A stretch of 64,000 nucleotides of DNA from a virus: IMG/VR virus record IMGVR_UViG_3300001041_000014, positions 1 through 64,000 of that record; one strand, given 5' to 3'. Below the pieces are notes generated by a model. The model did not search any database, was not told the origin of the DNA, and saw nothing but the letters and a program-made list of their open reading frames with translations. Below are positions 29,345-37,729 of this stretch, one piece after another. Position 1 is the stretch's first letter. Each line of letters begins with the position of its first letter. A program made the position numbers and the translations under genes.

Positions 29345-29623
29345 TTAACCGAAGATGTATCGTAGATTAAGTTTGTCACGGGCAAGAGCATCATCTACTA
29401 CAATAATCGATTCGATAGTAGCAATCGGTTTATACATGTAGTAAATATTCCCATCGGTATCACTATCCCCAATTTTAAGATATCCATCATCAGTCACATT
29501 TCCGTCCAATGAGAAACTTTTACTTGATGTAAACATTACCCTGCCACTATTATTAAATGAAAAACCTGCAATTTTATCTTCTCCAACATTAGCTACAAAT
29601 GCTAGTAAACTTTCCAAACTCAT
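29345..29623 (-). CDS. Small unknown protein (92 aa)
   Basis: Beta-rich sequence with GYLKIGDSDTDGNIYYMYKPI in the middle; ATG 29623 follows AATAGGAGGTTC. No motif recognised. It is transcribed with the 50-residue gene just upstream, and perhaps with the helicase. Confidence 0.7.
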   Translation of the reverse strand: MSLESLLAFVANVGEDKIAGFSFNNSGRVMFTSSKSFSLDGNVTDDGYLKIGDSDTDGNIYYMYKPIATIESIIVVDDALARDKLNLRYIFG

Positions 29624-29644
29624 ATAATAGAACCTCCTATTATT

Positions 29645-29797
29645 TTATTTACGTCGTTTCTTTTTACCTTTACCGTGATATAAATTAAACTTTGATTTAA
29701 CTCTATTGATCTTATCAGTAAGAGTTTCAGATATTAATCTATTGTTCTGCTCAGTTAATGGTTTCATTAAGTCTGTTAATACCTTAGGTGGTTGCAT
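29645..29797 (-). CDS. Small basic protein (50 aa)
   Basis: ATG 29797 follows GAAAGGAGTTAGTATA. Product begins MQPPKVLTDLM and ends HGKGKKKRRK, a strongly basic tail suggesting nucleic-acid or polyanion binding. It starts 32 nt after the spliced helicase gene. Confidence 0.65.
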   Translation of the reverse strand: MQPPKVLTDLMKPLTEQNNRLISETLTDKINRVKSKFNLYHGKGKKKRRK

Positions 29798-29828
29798 TAT
29801 ACTAACTCCTTTCAAATAATATTATGTA

Positions 29829-32651
29829 TTAAACGGCCAATACTAATCCGGATACCGCTCTCGATATTGCTGTATATAACCATTTCTTATAATACTCTTT
29901 ATCTCCCATTCTTTCATTATATATTAAAACTGTATTATATTGTGATCCTTGTGATAAATGAACGCTTATTGCGTTGGCAAATTCAAATTTATTATAATAG
30001 CTACGTTTATTATCTCTCTGTTCATATGGTGTAAATAAATGCTTATACTGTCGTGTTAGTAGTATTCGTTAGATACCACAATAACTTAACCGTCAAGGTT
30101 CTTTAAACCGTCCGACCAACGGCGAAATCTCTATTTACGTTAGTTAATAAAGATTCTTATATGACTTATAAATATTAATAGCCGCATTATTATCCCTATC
30201 ATCTATATATCCACAATCAGGACAATTAAAGACTCTTTGGGATAACTTCAACTTAGTTTTAAGTTTATGATTACATTCAGAGCATGTAATGGTACTATTA
30301 GGTTCGGCTAAAATATATTCACTGCCGTAAAAGTGACATTTATATTTTAACACTTGCATAAACGTAAAGGCACCTACTCTATGTATACCTCTATTAATAC
30401 GTTTAATACCATCAGACTCTGTTAGTAATTCTTTAAAACTAAATTCATCAACTACGATATTTCTATAAGTCTTAGTTAAGAAGGTTGAAACCTTCTGAAT
30501 ATAATCCATTCTAATATTCACTATCTTACCATGAATATAATTAAGCTTGGTTCTCGCTTTTATATAGTTCTTTGATGGATTACATTTATCATATTTCTTC
30601 TTAGAAACTATCGTTGAAAATTTATCGGCTCTCTTCTCTAGTTTCTTAATAATTCCTTTCGGAAATTTAGGATTTATGATATCTTTTCCATCAAAACAAA
30701 CTACCGGATTATGTATCCCTAAATCTATACCTATGGTATCTTTCTCATGCTTATGCTTTGGAACATCTATTTCATAAGTAAATGAGACATAATATTTAAA
30801 ATTCTTCATACTAATAGTCATTGTTTTTATATCATGATGATATAAGAAACTTATGTCCTCATATGTTTTTAATGACATATGACCAAATTCTCTATTAATA
30901 ATAAAAGAGAATAATTTCATATCAAGAATCATAACATTAGTTTTATGCTTACTATATATTCTAAACGATCCATTTCCATGAACCTTTCTTTTAAAATGCA
31001 GTTTACAACGCTTCTTATTTTTAATATCTTTAAAAAATCTATTAACAGCTAAGTTAACATCACTAGCCACTTCATTCTTTATGGACTTATTATATTCTTT
31101 AGTCCATTCAAATCCCGGTCCCTTTTCTTTCTTAGAATATATATGAGTAATATAATCAAATTTATCAAAGAACTTCTTTAAATCCTTATCAATAACATTA
31201 TTATTATATTTTAAAAGAGTATTAAAGTATTCTAACGCATTATTATATATAAACCTTCTATACCCAAAGCACTTATTTAAATATACCTCTTGTTCTTTAT
31301 TCGGTCGTATTCTTGTTTTAAAAGTCTTAATCATTTTATATCACCCCCGTTCTTATATTATTTGTTAACTGTATAATATAATTATATACAGAATAGTTAT
31401 TAAGACTTACGGTTAGTTATTCTCTAAGTTTCCTTAAAGCACAGACTATATCTTCACCCATTATACTAATTATTATAATGGGGCCACCCATTTCGATTTA
31501 AGGGAGTCTCACCCACTCACTTGAGCCCTACGAACTTTCCCATTCTAGTCGTTGGACCTAAATCTATTATGAATAGATCATTGGCTGCAGATTGTCCAAT
31601 CTTTATCATGTTACATTAGTAGATAAAGTTCTAAGGAGTTTCCCGCAATTAAAGTAGTTGCAATTGCATATTACTATGCAACGTGACTCATAAAAGAATC
31701 AATTGCTACTCTTTCAAAACAAGTTTCTTTTAAAAACTCAGGCCTAAAATCAATACATAAAGATCTTTTATTATAAGTGTCTAAATGTGTTTCTTCAACG
31801 TAACCTACAAGACCATTAACTAAGAATATTTTACCTTCATCGACAGACATATCCCAATTATTTTGTCTACATATTAATTTCTCACCTTTTACTGGATAAG
31901 GCTTGTCTATTTTATATATTTCTTCTCTAACATATTTATTTATATGATCCCGTGTCTTATTTTTACCACAAATAACGATATCTGTTTTTGTAAGCATATT
32001 GTCTGTGATATCTTCTTTATTAATAACAAAACATCTATCACCATATTTTCCTATCTCAATAATTTCACCATTAATTGCCTTTTGACTTAAATGAATAATA
32101 GGATCATCTTTAGCCTGTCTCATAATTTCTGTTAATATAATATCAGGTTGTCTTAAGAAATAAGGTTTCCCAAAGATAGGAAAAAGCTGATTTAAGTCCC
32201 CGAGCACTAAAACTGGTAACTTGAAGCTTAAAATATCTAAAGCGTATTTTTCATTAATCATAGAACCTTCGTCCACCACTATAAGTTTTATATTATCAGG
32301 TAAAGATTTTTTCTTAACAAAACCAGGAGTTGTAAGTATTCTACCATTTTTTAAAATAAACTTACCATTCTCATCCATCTTAGGTAAATCAACCCTATCA
32401 TAAATAGAACTATGCATTGTCTTTGCATTATTACCTTGTAATGTCAAAGCCATTGTAGCTTTTCCTACATATGCCATAAATAGAACATCCAAGGGATTTA
32501 GCTTCATTGCCTTTCGTATTAAATAAACTATAAAGGTTTTACCTGATCCTGGAGGACCTGATATTTCAAAGACTTGTTTATAACCACTCTTTAACCATTT
32601 CACTGATTCAATAACAGCTTTCTTTTGTTGTTTATTAGGTACAATTTTCAT
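29829..32651 (-). CDS. SF1B (Dda/RecD2-like) DNA helicase, two exons around an IStron
   Basis: Exons 32651-31698 and 30047-29829 give 390 residues. Motif I is GPPGSGKTFIV near 33-43, II VVDEGSMI, III LGDLNQLFPI and IV EIMRQAKDD. The second exon supplies motif V (FANAISVHLSQGSQYNTVLI) and motif VI (LYTAISRAVSGLV). The junction AATTGAT|TATAAG is in frame (SFMSHVAID-YKHLFTPYE). Without splicing the protein would lack motifs V and VI and be inactive. T4 Dda is a homologue in role: origin and fork unwinding, recombination. Likely first in a run with the small genes 29645 and 29345. Confidence 0.88.
30028..30150 (-). ncRNA. Omega RNA (TnpB guide RNA) with flank-derived guide
   Basis: The scaffold is the conserved block containing CGCCGTTGGTCGGACGG and TTGACGGTTAAG, up to ACGACAG at 30048. 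By family behaviour the guide is the next 16-20 nt (30047 leftward, TATAAGCATTTATTTACACC), the 3' exon of the helicase. Such a guide would direct TnpB to uninterrupted helicase genes carrying TTGAT next to it. Confidence 0.65.
30048..31697 (-). mobile_element. Complete IStron (group I intron + tnpB) in the helicase gene
   Basis: 1650 nt. The 5' core has P, Q, R and S elements (S near 31445, R near 31545, Q near 31585). P1 is GATTC/GAGTC with the splice after GAT. Then comes tnpB (31334-30144) and an omega-RNA block ending ACGACAG. The 5' flank is TTGAT, the known target-adjacent motif of the ISDra2 TnpB. No tnpA gene is present, so movement needs a transposase from elsewhere or homing by TnpB cutting. 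Confidence 0.93.
30144..31334 (-). CDS. tnpB: TnpB RNA-guided endonuclease, complete
   Basis: 396 residues. N-terminal MIKTFKTRIRPNKEQEVYLNK helix-turn-helix start typical of TnpB, RuvC-I GIDLGIHNP near 200-208 (D), RuvC-II VVDEFSFKEL near 293-302 (E), Cys4 zinc finger CSECNHK...CPDCGY near 352-372, RuvC-III DDRDNNAAINI near 374-384 (D). All catalytic acids are present. It is encoded in the intron's 3' half on the same strand as the host gene. ATG 31334 follows GGGGGTGATATAAA. Confidence 0.92.
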   Translation of the reverse strand: MIKTFKTRIRPNKEQEVYLNKCFGYRRFIYNNALEYFNTLLKYNNNVIDKDLKKFFDKFDYITHIYSKKEKGPGFEWTKEYNKSIKNEVASDVNLAVNRFFKDIKNKKRCKLHFKRKVHGNGSFRIYSKHKTNVMILDMKLFSFIINREFGHMSLKTYEDISFLYHHDIKTMTISMKNFKYYVSFTYEIDVPKHKHEKDTIGIDLGIHNPVVCFDGKDIINPKFPKGIIKKLEKRADKFSTIVSKKKYDKCNPSKNYIKARTKLNYIHGKIVNIRMDYIQKVSTFLTKTYRNIVVDEFSFKELLTESDGIKRINRGIHRVGAFTFMQVLKYKCHFYGSEYILAEPNSTITCSECNHKLKTKLKLSQRVFNCPDCGYIDDRDNNAAINIYKSYKNLY

Positions 32652-32732
32652 AACATCAAATCCTTTTTATCACTAGATCCATTTATATAAATGTACTGAC
32701 ATAAATAAAAACGTAACATAGTGAATTTCAAA

Positions 32733-32743
32733 TATATATTATA
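32733..32743 (+). promoter_or_regulatory. TATATATTATA promoter-like box
   Basis: Plus-strand copy 38 nt upstream of ATG 32781. Confidence 0.4.
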
Positions 32744-32780
32744 ATATTAAGCAATAATTAAATTAAGGAGTTGTTATTTT

Positions 32781-32945
32781 ATGGAAGAGTATCTTGAAAA
32801 GTTAAACAGGGAAGCTGAAGAAAGGAAAGGAAAGTATGATGAAATACGAGTTGAAATGAATAAAGCCCTTATTACTGATAATCTAGATGCTATGCGACTG
32901 TGTTTCTCCAAGTTCACTGAAGTATCCCAACGTACCACTATCTAA
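32781..32945 (+). CDS. Small charged helical protein (54 aa)
   Basis: ATG 32781 follows TTAAGGAGTTGTTATTTT. Helical, Glu/Lys-rich N-terminal half (EEYLEKLNREAEERKGK). First gene of a plus-strand run that continues with the lipoprotein gene 38 nt later. Function unknown. Confidence 0.65.
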   Translation: MEEYLEKLNREAEERKGKYDEIRVEMNKALITDNLDAMRLCFSKFTEVSQRTTI

Positions 32946-32983
32946 AACATATAAATTAAAAGAGAGAAAGAGGTTAAAGAGAA

Positions 32984-33859
32984 ATGTGCAAATTCATTCT
33001 AATGACTCTATGTTCCATTATGTTAATGCTGTTAACAGGTTGTGGTGCTACTTCTAAAGGGGATTTATCTGATTTAATGGCTGTCGATAAACAACAAGTT
33101 GTTAAGCAAGTCGGTAAGCCTAGTACAGTTATACGTGATGACAAAGAACAATTTGAATATGAATATAATACAGGTGTTTCGCTCATCGGTTCGGATTCTG
33201 GTGTAAATAGTATAACCTTAGCCAATAACCTAGTCACAAAAGAAACTTCAGACATATATAAACTATCGGGTGTTACTCTAGATTCATCGTTCGATGAAAA
33301 TGTTAAACGATTGGGCACACCCGATGGTTTGATACCAAAAGGTGATAGGACTATGGCTATATACTTAAGGGATAAATCTAGTTTTCTTGTGTTGATAACT
33401 GGAGTTAAAAATGATAAAGTTTCTACAGTGTCAATTGTACCACATTCACTTATGGATGATATGTTGACATTAAATGCTGCCAATTATCTGGATTCCACTA
33501 TGAAACGTATCAATAGTGGTGACACTTTAACTATCAGAAGTAAATACATTACCAATGAGTCTGATGATCTATATTTAATTTCTAGTAATCTAGAACTTTG
33601 TACTGATGGTACAACAGGTATCATTAAGTCAGTTAAGATAACTGGTAAAAGTATGTATGATATCTTCGGAATAACGGTTGGATCACCTTTTGATGATCTA
33701 ACTAAGGATATCGGTTCTCCTTATGAATCTATAGATAATGCCGTAACGAATGAAACTCACTGTAAATTTATCAATGATACTAAAACGACAGAAATTTTAG
33801 CCAATGTTGATAAGACAACTAAGTTAATTACTAAACTTGAATACAGAATGGTTAAATAA
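32984..33859 (+). CDS. Putative lipoprotein
   Basis: 291 residues. Signal peptide MCKFILMTLCSIMLMLLTGC with a lipobox LLTGC (Cys20), then a polar linker and repeated small-domain patterns (VDKQQVVKQVGKPS, FDENVKRLGTPDG, FDDLTKDIGSPYES), i.e. three similar 'x-L/V-G-x-P' segments as in SmpA/BamE-like or KxYKxGKxW-type folds. Predicted to be exported and lipid-anchored on the host membrane; a superinfection-exclusion role is possible, not shown. Ends at a terminator. Confidence 0.8.
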   Translation: MCKFILMTLCSIMLMLLTGCGATSKGDLSDLMAVDKQQVVKQVGKPSTVIRDDKEQFEYEYNTGVSLIGSDSGVNSITLANNLVTKETSDIYKLSGVTLDSSFDENVKRLGTPDGLIPKGDRTMAIYLRDKSSFLVLITGVKNDKVSTVSIVPHSLMDDMLTLNAANYLDSTMKRINSGDTLTIRSKYITNESDDLYLISSNLELCTDGTTGIIKSVKITGKSMYDIFGITVGSPFDDLTKDIGSPYESIDNAVTNETHCKFINDTKTTEILANVDKTTKLITKLEYRMVK

Positions 33860-33869
33860 TTCATTTAAG

Positions 33870-33900
33870 AAATAAGTGAGCAATCACTTATTTTTTTATT
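33870..33900 (+). terminator. Terminator after lipoprotein gene
   Basis: AATAAGTGA/TCACTTATT stem followed by T6. Confidence 0.85.
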
Positions 33901-33944
33901 TTAAACTACATTATATTAATATAAGATACAAATGAGGTGAATTT

Positions 33945-34535
33945 ATGGGATTTGAATCATTGGAGAAATTAGAATTAAATTCAACAGAGTATTGTTTCAT
34001 TATGGAGGATACTCCTAACAACAGTTCAATATTTAAAGTATTTATACCTAAGTTGATGCCACTTTTTAATTATACCAATATTCCATCAAGATTAAAAGAA
34101 GTCGTGGATACCAATATTTTCATCAATGATAAAACTAATAAACCTACCCCTAATAATGATATAATAGTACAAAACTATGTAACATTAAAACGATTTAAAA
34201 ATTGTTGGTTTAGATTTACCCCTAGTAATATATTAAAAGGAACTAGATTGGCGTGTAAAGTAGTTGATAAAAATATTCGTAATATATGGTTAATAGATGA
34301 TGAATTCAATGAGCAATATGCTGATAATAGTAAACCTGTTTTTATTAGAAATCCAGCATACGATATATTGGAAATGATAAATGTTGGAGATACTGTACGA
34401 TATTCAACCGGATCGTCTTCATCAAGTGGCACAGTATCATCTAAAGGAGACTGGGGTATTATGGTAAATGGAACTCCTATAACACCAGATAAAATCTTAG
34501 GGGTACATAAGAAAGCTGGGGAATATACTCTTTAA
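33945..34535 (+). CDS. Unknown protein (196 aa)
   Basis: ATG follows GAGGTGAATTT. Beta-rich with a Ser-rich loop (GSSSSSGTVSSKG near 164-176) that resembles the turn of an SH3-like barrel. No family recognised. It shares an operon with 34563-34994. Confidence 0.7.
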   Translation: MGFESLEKLELNSTEYCFIMEDTPNNSSIFKVFIPKLMPLFNYTNIPSRLKEVVDTNIFINDKTNKPTPNNDIIVQNYVTLKRFKNCWFRFTPSNILKGTRLACKVVDKNIRNIWLIDDEFNEQYADNSKPVFIRNPAYDILEMINVGDTVRYSTGSSSSSGTVSSKGDWGIMVNGTPITPDKILGVHKKAGEYTL

Positions 34536-34562
34536 TTAATATTATAATTGGAGGCTAATATA

Positions 34563-34994
34563 ATGGCTAATAAAATAACCAAATGTAATACTTTAGAGTC
34601 TCTTATTTCATATAATAAGAGGTTAGACATATCTCATGATAAGTTACATTATAAATCAACTTTAATATTACCTGATTTAACCACTATTGTTATAAATAAT
34701 GTCTCTTTAATTGATAAATATATTGATTATCTGCAATCTGTAATAATGGACGTTACTTTAACAGAAACTGAATTCATTAAATATATTTATCAACCGAAAG
34801 CTTTATGCTTTGAAATGTATGGGACTACAGAATTATGGTCATCTATATTACGAATAAATAATTTAACCAGCATAACACAATTCAATTTAAAGAAATTAAA
34901 ACTATTTACTACAGATGTCTTTAATTTATTAAATGAAATATTAATCTTAGAGAAAAATGAATTAAAAAAGAATAGACAGGAGAATGGTTTATGA
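34563..34994 (+). CDS. Unknown helical protein (143 aa)
   Basis: ATG 34563 follows TTGGAGGCTAATATA. Helical, no motif seen. Stop overlaps a region leading to a strong bidirectional terminator. Confidence 0.7.
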   Translation: MANKITKCNTLESLISYNKRLDISHDKLHYKSTLILPDLTTIVINNVSLIDKYIDYLQSVIMDVTLTETEFIKYIYQPKALCFEMYGTTELWSSILRINNLTSITQFNLKKLKLFTTDVFNLLNEILILEKNELKKNRQENGL

Positions 34995-35003
34995 TATAAT
35001 TTT

Positions 35004-35050
35004 GAAAAAAAATAATATAATTAGAGATTTTAAATCTCTAATTATATTAT
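35004..35050. terminator. Bidirectional terminator
   Basis: AATATAATTAGAGATTT/AAATCTCTAATTATATT stem with A7 on one side and a T-rich tail on the other, between convergent genes 34563 (+) and 35093 (-). Confidence 0.85.
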
Positions 35051-35092
35051 TTAAATATACGTTTTTATGTCGTATAATGCGTCAAATACGAC

Positions 35093-36763
35093 TTAAACAG
35101 AACCTTGCTCAAACGTGATAGTCACAGGCCCACCTTGGCGATTTTCAAACATTATTGTATGACCAGATGCACTAACAGTCATGCGATTAACCGTTCCTGT
35201 CGTGCCCGTCAACGGTAATATAGATACATCAACAATCGTTCCGACTATGACAACGTTGTGGGCACAAACCTCAGCTCCTACAATACACCTATATCTTATA
35301 TCAGCGGTTTGGTTGGCATAGCCATCCTTACTAATGTATAACTTCCCATTGGCTTTAGCAGGAATAAAAGAGAAAACGGAATCTTGTGCTATTGTTACCT
35401 CGAAGCGTTTTTTTCGGAATGGTCCAACTATATACCTGTCTGGAGTATCTCTGTAATCATTTTCTATAAGTGTATTAGCGGTATTTATATACCCCCTAGA
35501 GGCATCTGTTTTCAATGTTTCAGCAACATGAATAAATTTACCACTAGTTTCACCTAATAAATTTACAAAACTTTTACCATATCGGGTATTGTCAGCACTA
35601 TTTTTGCACCTTAATCCAACTGGATTACCGGAGACTGTTGTGATGTCATAATTTACATTGAATGTGTTTTTGTCTACATCGGCAAAATAACAAACATTTT
35701 CTGTAGTTATAGCCGTGTCAGTACCTAACACAACACCATCGACACCCGGAGTCCGAAGGATAAACATATTGTGTTTAATATCGGGCATACTTGCACGTTC
35801 AAGTTGGATATTAAAGTCTCCTATACCACTACCATTATCATCAAATTCATTATTTAGAATTTCAATACCCTTTCCCTTGTAACTTGTACCATAGAGCCAT
35901 ATCCCACCCAAAGTATTGCCAGATATACTATTTTGCGAAAACTTAATGTGTGTTGATGGTCCCATTTTCACACCATATTCCGTTGCAGTTGAAATCATAG
36001 ATAGTTCTACCAATAACATGGGTACTACATTATAAAAATCTGAATAGAGATTAATTCTATTACTCGTTAGGATACATGACTTAATATTAAGCCCTAAAGA
36101 TGCTACGTAGTCAGGGTTTATGCCTACAACTCCCGTAACATTTACACCGTAATCCGAGTGACCATATATCAATACTTTTCTAAGATCAAAGAACCAATTA
36201 GAAGATATTGTTAAACCGCTAGAATTAGCGACACCTATCTGCCCTAATATACTAAGGTCTTCAATATACCCTCCCTTTGCGAATACACCAAATCCGACAC
36301 CATCAGCACCAATATTAGCTTCAGCTCTAATAGCACTACCATTTTCCACAAAGTTAAATATTCTAGTCTTATCAAGTCCTGCACCGAAAAGTTTTAACGG
36401 AATTTTTTCCGTTTCAGCTAAAGTATTGTTTCTGACAATTTCAGTGTAAAGATTATAGTCACCTTCCGGTAAAAATACTCTAATCCCATTGGCATAATTA
36501 ATTATATTTGTTAGTGCAGGCCCAATGTCGCTCCCATCTGTAGGTACTCCAACTATAGGTACTGGTGGACGTAAGGCATTAATAAAGTATTTCGCATTAT
36601 CAGCCTTATACTCATCAAGACTACCCTGGTTAGCCAATTCAATATTACCAATATCAGAACCTATAAAGGTCTTTTTGGTATTAACAGTAAATCCAAATTC
36701 GGCTTCATCAAGTTGTTTTATGTTAGCTTCAAGTCCTCGTCGGACTTTTATCTTTCTAGCCAT
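35093..36763 (-). CDS. Tail-spike-like protein 1 (beta-helix)
   Basis: 556 residues from ATG 36763 (AAGGAGGTTATTGAT upstream). N-terminal adaptor MARKIKVRRGLEANI...GFTVNTKKTFIGSD is the short motif found at the start of many Gram-positive phage appendage proteins. Then comes a pectate-lyase-like right-handed beta-helix (FLPEGDYNLYTEI..., repeated turns with N and G) and a C-terminal beta domain. It shares its N-terminal motif with 44410-46149 but not its body. Probably binds or degrades cell-surface polysaccharide. G+C is higher than nearby genes, as in exchanged receptor-binding genes. It stands alone on the minus strand. Confidence 0.8.
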   Translation of the reverse strand: MARKIKVRRGLEANIKQLDEAEFGFTVNTKKTFIGSDIGNIELANQGSLDEYKADNAKYFINALRPPVPIVGVPTDGSDIGPALTNIINYANGIRVFLPEGDYNLYTEIVRNNTLAETEKIPLKLFGAGLDKTRIFNFVENGSAIRAEANIGADGVGFGVFAKGGYIEDLSILGQIGVANSSGLTISSNWFFDLRKVLIYGHSDYGVNVTGVVGINPDYVASLGLNIKSCILTSNRINLYSDFYNVVPMLLVELSMISTATEYGVKMGPSTHIKFSQNSISGNTLGGIWLYGTSYKGKGIEILNNEFDDNGSGIGDFNIQLERASMPDIKHNMFILRTPGVDGVVLGTDTAITTENVCYFADVDKNTFNVNYDITTVSGNPVGLRCKNSADNTRYGKSFVNLLGETSGKFIHVAETLKTDASRGYINTANTLIENDYRDTPDRYIVGPFRKKRFEVTIAQDSVFSFIPAKANGKLYISKDGYANQTADIRYRCIVGAEVCAHNVVIVGTIVDVSILPLTGTTGTVNRMTVSASGHTIMFENRQGGPVTITFEQGSV

Positions 36764-36843
36764 ATCAATAACCTCCTTATATAATATCTTTACCATTATG
36801 TTTAAATACGTTAATACGAAAAATATTTATTACTATATATAAA

Positions 36844-36853
36844 TATATATTAT
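36844..36853 (+). promoter_or_regulatory. TATATATTAT promoter-like box for winged-helix gene
   Basis: Plus-strand copy 43 nt upstream of ATG 36896. Confidence 0.4.
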
Positions 36854-36895
36854 TACTAAGAATACTACATAATATTAAAGGGAGGATGATTTTAT

Positions 36896-37288
36896 ATGTC
36901 ACAAAGACAAGTTGAATCAGCAAGAAGAAAAGAGATTTTGAGACAATTATCAGACAATTCAGATGCCACCAAATCACTTACAAGAGAGGAGTATCTTACA
37001 GCATTTTCTAAAATGATCGTTGATGGTGAAACACTGGGGCGTAATGAGTATCGAATGTTAATCTATTTTCTACGTACCTTATCACATCAAACCTTCAGAG
37101 TAATCCATCCACCATCCATGATGCGTGAGCTAGGTATTAGAGAGAAAACCTTCTTACGTAATCTAAAGAAGTTAAGGGTATGTGGATTGATTGATGAGGA
37201 CAAAGGGACGTTTCGCCTAAGTCTAAAATTCCCAAGAGAAGATCGTTCCAAATCTAAAATTAAACATCCACCAAGAGAAGACGACTAA
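36896..37288 (+). CDS. Winged-helix DNA-binding protein 1
   Basis: 130 residues. The central part (LGRNEYRMLIYFLRTLSHQTFRVIHPPSMMRELGIREKTFLRNLKKLRVCGLID) has the helix-turn-helix and wing pattern of RepL/MarR-like proteins. Basic, Pro-containing tail. Paralogous to 37371-37676. Likely a transcription or replication regulator. Confidence 0.75.
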   Translation: MSQRQVESARRKEILRQLSDNSDATKSLTREEYLTAFSKMIVDGETLGRNEYRMLIYFLRTLSHQTFRVIHPPSMMRELGIREKTFLRNLKKLRVCGLIDEDKGTFRLSLKFPREDRSKSKIKHPPREDD

Positions 37289-37370
37289 TTAAATATTGGA
37301 TAACTGGTAATATTATATTACCAGTTATCCAATCTCATTAGTGCAGTATAAAATAACGGAGGTTATTATT

Positions 37371-37676
37371 ATGATGGAATGTGATAATGGGTATGATTTT
37401 ATTATTAATTTTTGTAAAACTATTATTGAAGGGGAAGTTGATTTAACGAAAGCGGAGTATCGAATACTAATTTATCTAATAGTTGCTTTAGACGATAAAA
37501 AATTTAAACAGATAACCCAAGTGAAAATAAGTCGATTGCTCAATATACATAAATCCGCTGTTTCAAGAGGTATTAGACATTTAGTCACTTTAGGTATATT
37601 GGAACAATCAGATGATCATTATAATGAAGGTTATAGATTAACATTAAATTTCAAGCGGATTGATATGAACTTATAA
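37371..37676 (+). CDS. Winged-helix DNA-binding protein 2
   Basis: 101 residues from ATG 37371, 8 nt after GGAGG. Helix-turn-helix in ITQVKISRLLNIHKSAVSRGIRHLVTLGILEQSD with a wing after it; same layout (LTKAEYRILIYLIVAL) as the upstream gene. The upstream pair is separated by a hairpin near 37300-37330. Regulator or replication initiator-like. Confidence 0.75.
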   Translation: MMECDNGYDFIINFCKTIIEGEVDLTKAEYRILIYLIVALDDKKFKQITQVKISRLLNIHKSAVSRGIRHLVTLGILEQSDDHYNEGYRLTLNFKRIDMNL

Positions 37677-37685
37677 TAAAACCTT

Positions 37686-37729
37686 AAAAAATAAAGAATA
37701 CACATTTAAGTGTATTCTTTATTTTTTTA
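37686..37729. terminator. Bidirectional terminator
   Basis: AAATAAAGAATACACTT/AAGTGTATTCTTTATTT stem followed by T7; overlaps the stop codon of the DnaB-like gene on the other strand. Confidence 0.87.

Noticed and set aside
30144-31334. TnpB as a transposase
   Set aside because: TnpB proteins are RNA-guided nucleases; the transposase of such elements is TnpA, which is absent here.
37299-37331. Terminator between the two winged-helix genes
   Set aside because: There is a clear inverted repeat (GATAACTGGTAATA/TATTACCAGTTATC) but no T run after it; it may be an operator or RNA-processing site.
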